Below are positions 8,961 to 17,900 of a DNA stretch of 64,000 nucleotides, one piece after another. Location: NCBI RefSeq assembly GCF_900230185.1, contig NZ_OCSR01000002.1, positions 806,001 to 870,000 on the forward strand. The letters run 5' to 3'. Each line of letters starts with the position of its first letter. The stretch's first letter is position 1. The position numbers and the translations under genes were made by a program. This DNA comes from Burkholderia sp. OK233. GTDB lineage: Bacteria > Pseudomonadota > Gammaproteobacteria > Burkholderiales > Burkholderiaceae. The notes under the pieces were generated by a model. It was not told where the DNA came from. It saw nothing but the letters and a program-made list of their open reading frames with translations, and made no database searches.

Positions 8961-9791
8961 TCAGACGGACAGCGTCTGCTGAAGGTTCAGATTGGGCGAG
9001 TTGAGCGCCAAATCCGTGTTCAGGTTAGGCAAATTGAACGAATTGCCGCCGGAAGCCGTCTGGTCGAGGCCGCCTTGCGCGGCCCACTGGAAGTTGCCTA
9101 CGCCGGAAACACCGTCCGCGCCGGACACGTCGTGCGTCTCGATCTGCTTGTAGACGTCCGGATTCTGCAGCATGTACGACGCCGCGGCGGACACATCGGG
9201 CGGCGTGCCCGCCGGCGGATTGTTGGCGAGCTTGTAGAGCTGGTCCGGATCGAGCGACGAGATGCCGTTCTGGCTCATATAGCTCGACAGCGCGCCGGAC
9301 GCGCTTTGCGCATCCATCATGGCGCCCTGGGTCGAGGTCGAATCCATCGTATCGGTCACGCTCGGCGACGGCTCGCTATCGAGGCCGCCCTGCGCCGCCC
9401 ACTCGAAGTTGCCCACGCCGGAAATCCCATCCGCGCCCGGTACGTCGTGCGTCTCGATCTGCTTGTAGACATCCGGGTTCTGCAACATGTACGACGCCGC
9501 GGACGACACTTCGGGCGGTGTGCCGGCAGGCGGGTTGTTGGCCAACTGATAAAGCTGATTCGGATCGAGCGACTTGATGCCGTTCTGGTTCATGTAGCTC
9601 GCGAGCGTGCCCGACGCGTTCTGCGCCATCGCGTTCTGTCCCACCGACGACGAACTCTGCTGCAGCACCTGGTTGATCATCGCATCGACTTGCTGCTCCA
9701 GCTGCTGGATGGACTGATCTTCTGAAGAGAACGACGAGTCGAAGCTGGGCGTGGCAAGACTGGAGACGGTGTCGTTGGCGATAGCGGTCAT
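8961..9791 (-). CDS. Harpin/HrpF-like secreted repeat protein, probable T3SS substrate
   Basis: 276 residues, no cysteine, rich in Ser, Gln, Asn and Gly, no signal peptide: harpin-like composition. Residues 25-47 form a Gln-rich amphipathic helix (SIQQLEQQVDAMINQVLQ). Two near-identical blocks follow at residues 57-138 and 162-243, each with NNPPAGTPP, AASYMLQNPDVYKQIE and GADGxSGVGNF. The NPxxYxxI-D-DG pattern recalls the repeats of HrpF/NolX/HrpK translocon proteins, but the hydrophobic C-terminal part of true translocators is missing. AGAGGA lies 5 bases before the ATG at 9791. A perfect PIP box upstream supports HrpB control. Translocon helper or harpin is inferred, not shown. Confidence 0.7.
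   Translation of the reverse strand: MTAIANDTVSSLATPSFDSSFSSEDQSIQQLEQQVDAMINQVLQQSSSSVGQNAMAQNASGTLASYMNQNGIKSLDPNQLYQLANNPPAGTPPEVSSAASYMLQNPDVYKQIETHDVPGADGISGVGNFEWAAQGGLDSEPSPSVTDTMDSTSTQGAMMDAQSASGALSSYMSQNGISSLDPDQLYKLANNPPAGTPPDVSAAASYMLQNPDVYKQIETHDVSGADGVSGVGNFQWAAQGGLDQTASGGNSFNLPNLNTDLALNSPNLNLQQTLSV
9063..9623 (-). repeat. 105-codon tandem duplication inside the harpin-like gene
   Basis: Two copies of an about 82-residue block are offset by 315 bases (for example CTCGATCTGCTTGTAGAC begins at 9138 and again at 9453). The spacing is an exact multiple of three, so the frame is kept. Many synonymous differences separate the copies, so the duplication is not recent. Confidence 0.9.
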
Positions 9792-9872
9792 GGGGTCCTC
9801 TGCAAGGAAAGGTAGACCGCCATCGGTCATGCGGATGTGAAACGGAACACAGCGGCGGTCCGGGGTCGTCTA

Positions 9873-9933
9873 ATGCTAATTGGGCCAACTGGGCCGGTTT
9901 CGGTCCATGCGAAAAGCGGGCCGAAAATGCGAA
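9873..9933 (-). promoter_or_regulatory. PIP (hrpII) box and -10 of the harpin-like gene
   Basis: On the minus strand TTCGC-N15-TTCGC occupies 9909-9933, followed 30 bases later by TAGCAT at 9873-9878 (consensus YANNNT). This is the HrpB/HrpX binding element of Hrp2-type T3SS genes. It lies 118 bases before the ATG at 9791. The match is exact in both half sites and in spacing. Confidence 0.85.
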
Positions 9934-10020
9934 GCCATGTCCGCGTGAGGGGGAAAGCGCGGCATCTGAAGCGAAACGCTGGCGACGGAGCCCGCGTGCC
10001 GCGACATCCAGCACCGCGCA

Positions 10021-10428
10021 TCACTGGACCTGTGCGGCGCCGCGCGCGGCCTGCCCTTCGCAGTAAGCCAGATACTTATCGTAGGCTTGCTGCGGCGGCG
10101 TTTTGGCGTACTGTCCGTACAGACGGTCGATAAAGGTTGTCAATTCCGCCTGCGCGTACAACTGTCGTTCAATCGGCATCGCCGCCGCCACGCGATGCGC
10201 CTTGCGCAACTCATCTTCCTTGCTGACGCCCGCATCGCGGTCCTGCGCGATCAGCTTCGCGTTGTTCGCACGCGTCGTGCAGACCTGTGTCATTGCCGAC
10301 GAAGCCTGTGCATGCGCGGACAAGGGGCTTAGTGCTGTGGCCGACGCGACCAGCATTGTCACGGCCATGCCGCGCACGAATAGCAGAAAGGGGGCGCGAC
10401 GTGAATCGCTTTGGGTTACGCCGATCAT
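10021..10428 (-). CDS. Small exported protein of unknown function, last gene of a PIP-controlled operon
   Basis: 135 residues. A Sec-type signal peptide is visible (hydrophobic MAVTMLVASATALSPLSAHA ending near residue 40), so the mature protein of about 95 residues should be periplasmic. It is mostly helical, with Cys50 and Cys123 able to form a disulfide, and ends in an Ala/Gly-rich tail. GAGGATT precedes the ATG at 10428, and the gene overlaps the stop of the JmjC gene by four bases, so it is translationally coupled. No family was recognised. Its place in the TylF/JmjC operon suggests it serves the same process. Confidence 0.7.
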   Translation of the reverse strand: MIGVTQSDSRRAPFLLFVRGMAVTMLVASATALSPLSAHAQASSAMTQVCTTRANNAKLIAQDRDAGVSKEDELRKAHRVAAAMPIERQLYAQAELTTFIDRLYGQYAKTPPQQAYDKYLAYCEGQAARGAAQVQ

Positions 10429-11582
10429 CCAATCCTCGTTATATTCGGTTGTGAAAGCCTGCAGTCGAGCAGCATCGCCGCGTTTTCGTCGTCGGCAAAA
10501 CGACTGATCGACAGCACATGATCCAGCGCCCAGACGCAGTGAAACCAGCCTGTTGGAATCACCAGCAGATCGCCCGGTTCGAGCATGACGTCCACGCCAG
10601 GCGCACCGGCAAAGCGCGGAAAGCGTGTCAGGTCGGGAGCCGCTACGTCGACACGGCAAGGACGATACGTGTTGAACGCATCGAGCGCGTAGACGGCGCC
10701 TTCCTGAGCAGGCGCATAGAGCCGCACGCGCTTGCGGCCGTGAATTTGCGCGAGAAACGAATTCGCCAGGTCGCAGTGCAAACGCGTGACCAGTGCGGCA
10801 GCGCTGGCCCGCCCGAACCAGAGTTGCCCCGCGCCGAACATGCGCGCCGGCAGCATCGGCAGAGAAAAACGCGCTTCCCATATGGGCGGCAAGAGGCAGC
10901 CTTCCGTGTAGGTGGCGGCACCTGCATCGGCGAGAGACTGCAGGGCGAACCCATCGATGAAGTCGGCGACGGTTTGCGGAAGGCCGTTCGACGGATCCGC
11001 GCGCAGCACCATCGCGCCCTCGTGAGTGCGCCAATCGTCGAGTGTCCAGGCGACTTCGGGCCAGTTCACCATGCCGCGCAACACCAGCGGGACGGATGCC
11101 TCGAGCGTGTCCGCGAGCGCCGCGTGCAGCTCCTTGTCGTCGCAGCCGCTGGCCTGCAGCGCCGTCACCTTCGTCAGCGCTGTGGGTGCGCGCCACCGGG
11201 CTCGTTCCAGTGCGATGCGTGCCGCCGCCGAGGGCCGCTTGAGCAGTTGCAGCCAGTAAGCGGCGAGCCGCTCAGCGCCGTCGATTCGCACGCCACCGAA
11301 CGCCATTGCCGCCGCACTGCGCGGATCGAAGCCGGTGGGGTCGTCGAGCATCGCGCCCAACAACGCGCGGCTCAGCGTGATGCGAGCCGCGGCGCGGTGC
11401 GCGCCGTCGGGCGGGATCGGCGTCGACTCGATCCGCGGACCAAAGGCGAAGCGGCGGCTAGCATCCGCGCAATCGCTGACGATCAGATCCACGGCCATCG
11501 CTTGCGGCGGCGCTACGTAATGTTCGCCGAGCCGCGCCTCCAGAAGCGCGATGAGTTCGACACGCGCAATCATGCTCACCAT
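10425..11582 (-). CDS. JmjC/cupin-8 Fe(II)/2-oxoglutarate hydroxylase with N-terminal carrier-like domain
   Basis: 385 residues. The C-terminal half is a JmjC-type cupin: TRLHCDLANSFLAQIHGRK gives His269 and Asp271, and IPTGWFHCVWALD gives His348, the usual HxD...H iron triad. Residues 60-120 (AARITLSRALLGAMLDDP, then MAFGGVRIDG) resemble an SCP2-type lipid-carrier fold. Relatives hydroxylate proteins, small peptides or RNA. It overlaps the methyltransferase gene by 7 bases and the next gene by 4, so the three form one coupled operon under the PIP box at 12649. The substrate is unknown. An ATG at 11573 is an alternative start. Confidence 0.8.
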   Translation of the reverse strand: MVSMIARVELIALLEARLGEHYVAPPQAMAVDLIVSDCADASRRFAFGPRIESTPIPPDGAHRAAARITLSRALLGAMLDDPTGFDPRSAAAMAFGGVRIDGAERLAAYWLQLLKRPSAAARIALERARWRAPTALTKVTALQASGCDDKELHAALADTLEASVPLVLRGMVNWPEVAWTLDDWRTHEGAMVLRADPSNGLPQTVADFIDGFALQSLADAGAATYTEGCLLPPIWEARFSLPMLPARMFGAGQLWFGRASAAALVTRLHCDLANSFLAQIHGRKRVRLYAPAQEGAVYALDAFNTYRPCRVDVAAPDLTRFPRFAGAPGVDVMLEPGDLLVIPTGWFHCVWALDHVLSISRFADDENAAMLLDCRLSQPNITRIG

Positions 11583-12517
11583 GGCTTGCGCCAGTAGACT
11601 GCTTGCGTGTTGACACGCGTAAGCGGTGCGTCGATGCGATGCACGGCGCGGTATTCGTCGACGGCGCGCGCGCAGCCGGTCGGCAGGCCATAGTCGTCGA
11701 CGATCACGAAGCCGCCCGGTGACAAACGCGGATACAAGGCATCGAGTGCGTCACGGGTCGAGTCGTACCAGTCGCCGTCGAGCCGCATCAATGCGAGTCG
11801 CTCGATCGGCGCGTCCGGCAACGTATCGGCGAACCAGCCTGGCAGAAAACGCACGCGACGATCGAGCAGGCCCGCGCGTGCGAAGGCTTCGCGTACGGTC
11901 GCCAGATCGCTGCGCAGCAGGCCGACCGCGCGCATCAGGTGATGCCAGATGGCGTCGCGCAAATCCGTGGCGGGGTCCGGCGCGGGCAGGCCTGCGAACG
12001 AATCGGCCACCCATACGCTGCGGCCAGAGCCGCCGAACGCGGTCAGCGCGGCGCGCATCAGAATCGTCACGCCGCCGCGCCACACGCCCGTTTCGATGAA
12101 GTCGCCCGGCACGCGCTCGGCGATCACGACGCGCGCCAACTCGACGACGTTATCGAGCAGCACGTCGTCGCACATCGTCAGACGACGCGACTCGTGATGC
12201 ATGTGGTTGAGCGCGTCCGCCATGCGCGACGGCTCGATACCGGCGACGTCGGCGGCCGTGCGATGCAGCGGTGCGAGCCATTCGGCGAACACATGGTCCG
12301 CATCGGCGAGCCGTTCGGCGCAATCGTCGGCAGTGATCGGCGCGGTTCGGCCCGCGGCGGATTGCGCGAGATCGTTAATGTCGGCCGCGGCGCCAATGTA
12401 GCGGCGAATCATCGCCAGATAGGCATAGGCGCGGTCGTCGTCGGCGACGAGCATGGATAGCTGCGGCTCGGGGCCGGACAAAGAAGCGGAAGGAGGACTC
12501 GGAGGATTCAATTCCAT
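11576..12517 (-). CDS. TylF/MycF-type O-methyltransferase
   Basis: 313 residues. SAM-dependent methyltransferase of the macrocin family: GDFIETGVWRGGVTILM (SAM motif I), VADSFAGLP, then ALMRLDGDWYDSTRDALDAL and SPGGFVIVDDYG, which include the metal-binding Asp cluster of TylF enzymes. Known members methylate sugar hydroxyls of macrolides and other natural products. It is the first gene of an operon with a JmjC hydroxylase and a small exported protein. A perfect PIP box lies 132 bases upstream. This implies expression with the T3SS, which is unusual for this family. Confidence 0.85.
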   Translation of the reverse strand: MELNPPSPPSASLSGPEPQLSMLVADDDRAYAYLAMIRRYIGAAADINDLAQSAAGRTAPITADDCAERLADADHVFAEWLAPLHRTAADVAGIEPSRMADALNHMHHESRRLTMCDDVLLDNVVELARVVIAERVPGDFIETGVWRGGVTILMRAALTAFGGSGRSVWVADSFAGLPAPDPATDLRDAIWHHLMRAVGLLRSDLATVREAFARAGLLDRRVRFLPGWFADTLPDAPIERLALMRLDGDWYDSTRDALDALYPRLSPGGFVIVDDYGLPTGCARAVDEYRAVHRIDAPLTRVNTQAVYWRKPW

Positions 12518-12648
12518 CGCCGGTTCGGGTGGGCGCTCGGGCCGTTAGCGGAAGAGATGTGTGCGGAAGATGAGCCGCGCGCGAAGGATGGGCGCTGCGG
12601 CAGGCCTGAATCAGTATCGACCGACATGAGCCCTCGTTCGGCGGAACC

Positions 12649-12673
12649 GCGAACGAATGCATGCTCACGCGAA
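12649..12673 (-). promoter_or_regulatory. PIP (hrpII) box of the methyltransferase-JmjC operon
   Basis: On the minus strand TTCGC-N15-TTCGC with exact half sites and spacing. The expected -10 position (30 bases downstream) reads GATACT, one mismatch from YANNNT. The box lies 132 bases before the methyltransferase start and directly beside the octanucleotide repeat at 12692. Confidence 0.75.
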
Positions 12674-12691
12674 CCGCTGGAGCTTTTAGGC

Positions 12692-12770
12692 TTGCCGCCT
12701 TGCCGCCTTGCCGCCTTGCCGCCTTGCCGCCTTGCCGCCTTGCCGCCTTGCCGCCTTGCCGCCTTGCCGC
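12692..12770 (+). repeat. Octanucleotide tandem repeat, about ten copies of TTGCCGCC
   Basis: An unbroken run of TTGCCGCC units. Eight is not a multiple of three, so each gained or lost copy changes the reading frame. All three plus-strand frames through it are open at this copy number (translating as LPPCRLAA), and one frame continues into the lipoprotein gene. It separates the minus-strand PIP box from the plus-strand lipoprotein start. Within the stretch 12518-12889, which has no convincing gene, the PIP box and this repeat are the only structures seen. Confidence 0.95.
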
Positions 12771-12889
12771 GCCAGTATGTGTGCCCGGTTCACTGCGTGC
12801 GGTTTTCGATGCAGTCTTTCGTGTCGAGCCACGCAGCGGCGCGCCGGATCGGGTGTGATGGCAGCATCGCCCGCCTTCCCCTTCCGCCG

Positions 12890-13573
12890 ATGACTGGTTT
12901 TCCGCCCCGCCCCGCGCAGTTGCTGCGTCCGTCGACGATTTGCCTTATAGCAAGCGGCCTGCTCGCACTCGCCGGCTGCGCGATATCCCCCAAGCCGCCA
13001 CCGCCAACCGCCGACGAATCCCTGCCCGTGGCCTTGCGCGCCGGCCAGGACGAGGTGCTCCAGGAAGTCATGACCACCCATGGCGACGAAACCTACATAT
13101 GCCGGCGCATCAAGGCCAGTCCGCCCGCCAGCGGCGCTGCTGTGCAGCCGGACACACGCCCCGGCGTCGCCCGCGACGGTACGCAACTGCTCTGGGATCC
13201 TTTGGGTTCCGAAGCAACCCTCGTCGATGCCGCAGGTCAGAGCGCCGGCACCGTCGCGCCGGGCCGCTACTTTCTCTGCTACGACGGCAGCTACGTGATC
13301 GGCAACGTCGTCGCCGAAAGCCAGGTGGGCGCGAATGCGCTGACCTGGGCGCGCTACACGGCCCGCTTCGTCGCGGCTCCGCGCCCCGGCCAGGGCCGCT
13401 TCGCCGACGTCAGCTCGATCCAGCGCATCGACACCTCGGGCGGTTTGCCGCCGCAACCGTCATGCGAACTCGAAGGCGCGCATCTGCTCGTGCCGTACGG
13501 CGCGACCTATATGTTCTACCGCGCCAAAGGCCGCGCGCCGGTCGCCTTGTCGGCGAACCAGGCCAGACAGTAA
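12890..13573 (+). CDS. Predicted lipoprotein of unknown function
   Basis: 227 residues from the ATG at 12890. The N-terminus is a lipoprotein signal peptide: a basic start, hydrophobic STICLIASGLLALAG, then lipobox LAGC. The mature part has Cys pairs and beta-rich segments (GRYFLCYDGSYVIGN; HLLVPYGATYMFYRAKG). No family was recognised. The start at 12890 is chosen for the signal peptide. The frame is open upstream through the octanucleotide repeat, so a longer product starting near 12557 or 12626 would hide the signal peptide and stay in the cytoplasm. No PIP box precedes it. Confidence 0.7.
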   Translation: MTGFPPRPAQLLRPSTICLIASGLLALAGCAISPKPPPPTADESLPVALRAGQDEVLQEVMTTHGDETYICRRIKASPPASGAAVQPDTRPGVARDGTQLLWDPLGSEATLVDAAGQSAGTVAPGRYFLCYDGSYVIGNVVAESQVGANALTWARYTARFVAAPRPGQGRFADVSSIQRIDTSGGLPPQPSCELEGAHLLVPYGATYMFYRAKGRAPVALSANQARQ

Positions 13574-13610
13574 CGGCAGCCTTGCGGTCGAGCGCAAGTA
13601 ACTTGCATGG

Positions 13611-13644
13611 GACCGGAGTAAGCGCTAAAGCGCTAACTCCGGTC
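13611..13644. promoter_or_regulatory. Inverted repeat just before the luciferase-like gene
   Basis: GACCGGAGT...ACTCCGGTC and an inner AGCGCT...AGCGCT pair into a hairpin of 9 plus 6 base pairs with one mismatch. It ends a few bases before the AAAGGAG ribosome site of the gene at 13661. There is no T-run, so it may be an operator or 5'-UTR hairpin rather than an intrinsic terminator. Confidence 0.5.
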
Positions 13645-13660
13645 GACAAAGGAGTTGACG

Positions 13661-14749
13661 ATGCAATTCGGTTTGTTCATGACGTTGCCCGCCCCAGAGC
13701 CTGCGCCCGCAGCCGAGCTTTACCAGCGCGCGATCGCGATGGCCGAAGCCGCCGATACGCTCGGCTTCAGCCACCTGTGGCTCGCCGAACATCATTTCAC
13801 GAACTATTCACACTCGTCGCGGCCGCTGATGCTGCTGTCCCACATCGCCGCGCGCACCCGCCAGCTACGCCTCGGCCCGGCGATCGTGCCGGTGCCGCTG
13901 CATCATCCGCTCGTGATCGCGGAAGAACTCGCCACGCTCGACGTGCTAAGCGGCGGACGTGTCGAGGCCGGCCTCGGCAGCGGTTATCAACGCTATCAGT
14001 ACGAGCGCTTCCAGCTCGTCAAAGGCGCCACCTCCGCCCGCGACGAGGAAGCAATCGACGTGCTATTGCAAGCATTACGCGAACCCTTGTTCTCGCACCA
14101 GGGCGAGTACTTCAGCATTCCCCGCACCGGCCTCGTGCCGCAACCGCTGCAACGCGCGATGCCGGTGTGGCTCGTCGTCAATTCAAGCCGGCGGGAGTCG
14201 GTCGAACAGGCGGTGCGGCGGCGTGCGAATCTCTTCACCGGCGTGCTCGAACCCATTTCGAAGCTGACCGACGTGCGGCGCCACTATCCGGACCTCGCCG
14301 CCGCGCTCTCGACTGTACGCATCGGCACGCAGCGCCCGGTGTTCGTCGCGCAAAACGAAGCGCAGGCCCGCGAGGCCGTCGAGCATGCACGCTGGAACGG
14401 ACGCGCGACGCTGCGCCTGCGTCACAACATGGGCGACGTGGTGGACGGCTTCGTGCCGGCCCAGCCGCTACCCGACGAACCGTCCGACGACGCGCTGCGT
14501 AACGATTTCCTCGTGATCGGCACCGCCGACGAATGTATTCACCAATTGCGCCGGATTCAAGCCGGCCTCGGCTGCGACTATTTCAGCGCGAGCTTCTGGT
14601 TCGGTTCGATGCCGCACGACATGGCGATGGAATCGCTGCGCCGGTTCGCACGCGACGTGATGCCCGCATTCGCGGGCGAAGCGGTTGCAGCGGGCACCCT
14701 GCAAGCGCCGGCATCGCGCCCGCAATGGGAATCCACCTTGGCGTGGTGA
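13661..14749 (+). CDS. Luciferase-like (LLM) flavin-dependent monooxygenase
   Basis: 362 residues with the bacterial-luciferase TIM barrel: LGFSHLWLAEHHFTNYS near the N-terminus, IAARTRQLRLGPAIVPVPLH, and LDVLSGGRVEAGLGSGYQ. Members use reduced flavin and oxygen to oxidise aldehydes, ketones, sulfonates or aromatic compounds. AAAGGAG lies 7 bases before the ATG at 13661; a TTG two codons earlier is less likely. It is monocistronic between the lipoprotein and AWR effector 1, and no PIP box was found before it. The substrate is unknown. Confidence 0.85.
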   Translation: MQFGLFMTLPAPEPAPAAELYQRAIAMAEAADTLGFSHLWLAEHHFTNYSHSSRPLMLLSHIAARTRQLRLGPAIVPVPLHHPLVIAEELATLDVLSGGRVEAGLGSGYQRYQYERFQLVKGATSARDEEAIDVLLQALREPLFSHQGEYFSIPRTGLVPQPLQRAMPVWLVVNSSRRESVEQAVRRRANLFTGVLEPISKLTDVRRHYPDLAAALSTVRIGTQRPVFVAQNEAQAREAVEHARWNGRATLRLRHNMGDVVDGFVPAQPLPDEPSDDALRNDFLVIGTADECIHQLRRIQAGLGCDYFSASFWFGSMPHDMAMESLRRFARDVMPAFAGEAVAAGTLQAPASRPQWESTLAW

Positions 14750-14804
14750 ATGCATTCAGCGCGCATGGCACGCTTTCGTGCGGACGACATTTGCAGCTGC
14801 CACG

Positions 14805-14865
14805 TTCGCATCCTCGGCCCTCACTTCGGACTTCCAGCACTGCAATGTGACGTGGCGATGAAAAT
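14805..14865 (+). promoter_or_regulatory. PIP (hrpII) box of AWR effector 1
   Basis: TTCGC at 14805-14809, N15, TTCGG at 14825-14829. Thirty bases downstream is GAAAAT (14860-14865), one mismatch from YANNNT. It is 90 bases before the proposed GTG start of the effector. Confidence 0.78.
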
Positions 14866-14918
14866 TCGTCATCGTCGGCAAGTTGCCGATGCGACCGTCC
14901 TCACATGGGAGACCGCTC

Positions 14919-17900
14919 GTGCCATTCGGGATTCGCAACCCTTTCTCACGCGGCGCACCGCCCGTTCAGCAACAGCAGCAGCCTGCGGCCCCGCAGCCGA
15001 ATCAGGCGCAGGCCAACATACCGCTGCCCGAAACGCGCGTGGTCGGCGGCCCGCTCGACAAGCTGCGCGCATTGCGCAACCATCTGCCCAGCGCGCCGGT
15101 GCAGACGCCGCCTCCAACGGGGCAGGCGCGCAGTGCCCCAATGCCGCAAGGCTCGCCCCTCAACGACCTGACCGGCAGCGGCGCGAACAGCGCCTTCACG
15201 CCGTTCCACGCGCGAACCACCGTGCGCGCATCGCGGCCCGCGCCAGAGATCGCGCCGAGCGATGCGCAGAGGCGCACGCCGAAGGCCAACGCGAGCACGC
15301 CGCTTGGCGTCAATTCGCACAACAACACCAACGTGAAGACCTCGGTCGGCAAGAACGAGCGCGCCGCGTCGCATGCGAGCACCGAACTGCGCGACACGAC
15401 CGCGGCGGACGCGCATCTTGCCGAGAGCTTTCCGGCCGAAGCGGGCACCCAGTTCGCAACCGAGCGCGACACGCTGCTGGCCAACATCCGCGACGCGATT
15501 CCGCAAGGTCAGCGCGGCGACCCGCCGCTCGCAAAGGCGCGCTATCTCGGTCACGCGCTCGCCGAGGCGACGGGCGGCAACGTGCAACGCGCAAGCGACG
15601 TGCTCGGCGTGCTGCAAGGCACGAACCAGAATCCCACTCCGCAGCAAATGCGCGATACGTTCGCGACACGCTGCGCGATGGCGCGCTCGCGAGCCGCGTT
15701 TCACGCGCTGCGCAACGTCGAAGCGGCGCCGCCGATGGGTGGCAACATCCAGGCGCCCACCGAGCGCGACGACAAGGTCCACGCGGAAGCCGACTGGCAA
15801 ACCTGGCGCGCCGCCGACACGCTGTTGTCGGCATGGCCGAACGGCATGGAAAAACCCGGCTCGCTGCGCGAACTCGGCGAAGCGGCCAACGCCATGCTGC
15901 CGGCCGCCGAACGCGACGCCAACACCCAGGTCGCGCAAAGCCAGCAGCAGTCCGCGATCAGCCTCGCGCTAACACCGCATACGCAGACCGCCAAGGCGAT
16001 GTTGTGCGGCAACGCGTTGCTCGAAAGTCCGCGCGCGCAGCCGCAAACGCATCTTCGTTCAGCGTACCTGGCGCAGCGCAACGGAATCGCAGAAGCCGAT
16101 GTCGGCCAGGTGCAAAACCGCATGTACTCGGTGGTCAAGCACGCGCAGCGCAACGCAACGTCGGCACGTACCGGTTCGTGGATGAATCGCACGGCGCAGC
16201 GGTTTCGTAGCGGCGTCAAGCAAAGCTTCGGTCACGAGAAGGATCCGATCTCGGCGCTCGGCATGGGCACTGCCGGCGGTCTGATGGATCATCCGGATAA
16301 GGACTTCCGCACGCTGCAATCCATCGACACGGTAGTCGACGCGCTGAATACGCAGGTGGTGAACGCGCCGCACCGGCAGCGCGGCCAGGCGCCCGACAAC
16401 GCGACGATGAACGCCGCTGTGCGCGCCGCCGCGCTACGCAACTGGAAGGGGAGCATCGGCGCCAAGGGCTGGCTGCGCGACGACACGAAATTTGGCCATC
16501 TGCAACGCAATCAGATTGCGCGCGACGTTGCCGGCGCGCTGAACGTCGACAAGGACACGGTGCGCAACAGCCCGGCGTTCCGCGATCTGCCGAAGATGAA
16601 CGCCGAGACGCTGCGCGCCTGGGCAACCGAATCGGGCGTGGCTATGAACACGCCGATCGTCGGGTCCGACCGCACACTCGGCGAAAATCTCGACCGCATG
16701 CAGGCGATCCGTCAGGATCCGGTGGCGACGCCAGCCACGCCGCAAGGCAACATCGATTCGTTGTGCCATCTGGTCGAAAACGTGCCAAAGACGTGGAGCG
16801 TGCAGATGTCGAGCGGCGGCGTCTACGGGCTGGACGCGAACATCTCCGAGAACATCGCGACCGCGCTCGGCCTCGTCGGCGCGCCGAGCGCGTCGGTGGC
16901 GCCGGACGTGCGCTATCTGAAAGGCCGTCACGCGCTGCTCGAAGTCGGCTCCACCTCGCATCACGGCGAAATGTTCATCGGCACCGACAACCGCAAGTCC
17001 GCGCACCTGGGCGTCGGCGGCTTCATCGGCTGGTCGCTCGCGGGCGGCAAGGCGATGGCGAGCGGCTACGGGTCCGTGGTCGGCGGCCGCGACACCAGCA
17101 ACCCGCGTGGCGTGGTGATCCGCACGCCGTTCGACCAGACCGGCAACAACGACCCCGAGGCCTGGCGCGGCAAGATGACCGACGTGGTGCGCACGCTCGG
17201 CGGCTCCGGTCCCGGCGGACAACTGCCGCGCACGAAGGACGAAATGTGGAACGGCATGGCCGACAGGTTCTTTGCCGATCCGGACGTGTCGATTGGCTGG
17301 GTCGATAACAAGAGCCGTTCGAACTACGGCTCGCTCGCGGTGACGGGCGGCGCGCGTTATGTGACCCCGGCCAACGTCAAGTTCGGGCCGCTCGTAACGG
17401 GCGAGGCCGTGTTCAGTTCGAGCAAGGCTCACGCGACCGATCAGAGCGGCGCGCGCAATGTCGACAAATCGAGCAGCGGCCATCGATTCGCGGTCAACGG
17501 TAGCGCCACGCTGGTATCGAGTCCGCCACCTGTGCCAATCGGCAACGCAGGGCCGTTCAACTCGCTGTCGTTTTCGAGCGCGCCGCTGGTCGGCTTCGGC
17601 ACGACCTTGATGCAAACGGGCACCGGCTCGACGCTGCGGCTCTATGAAGAGAGCGGCGACATCGTGCCCGAGCGCACCTATCGCGACACCGAGTTCACCA
17701 GCGTCGGCAATTATCTGCAATACATCGACAGCCGCAATGACGCATGGGCGCTTTCGATAAACGGCGGCCAGAACGCTTTGAACACGTACCAGACCAAGGT
17801 CAAGCTCAACGCGACGCGCGGCAATCAGTACTATGGCGAGCGGCAGCGCATCGTGCCGCAAGCTGCCGCCGATATCAACGCGTATCGCGGCACGCTGCGG

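Noticed and set aside
12661..12893. Short frames through the octanucleotide repeat in the other two plus frames
   Set aside because: No start with ribosome site and no continuation into a protein-like sequence; only the lipoprotein frame continues.
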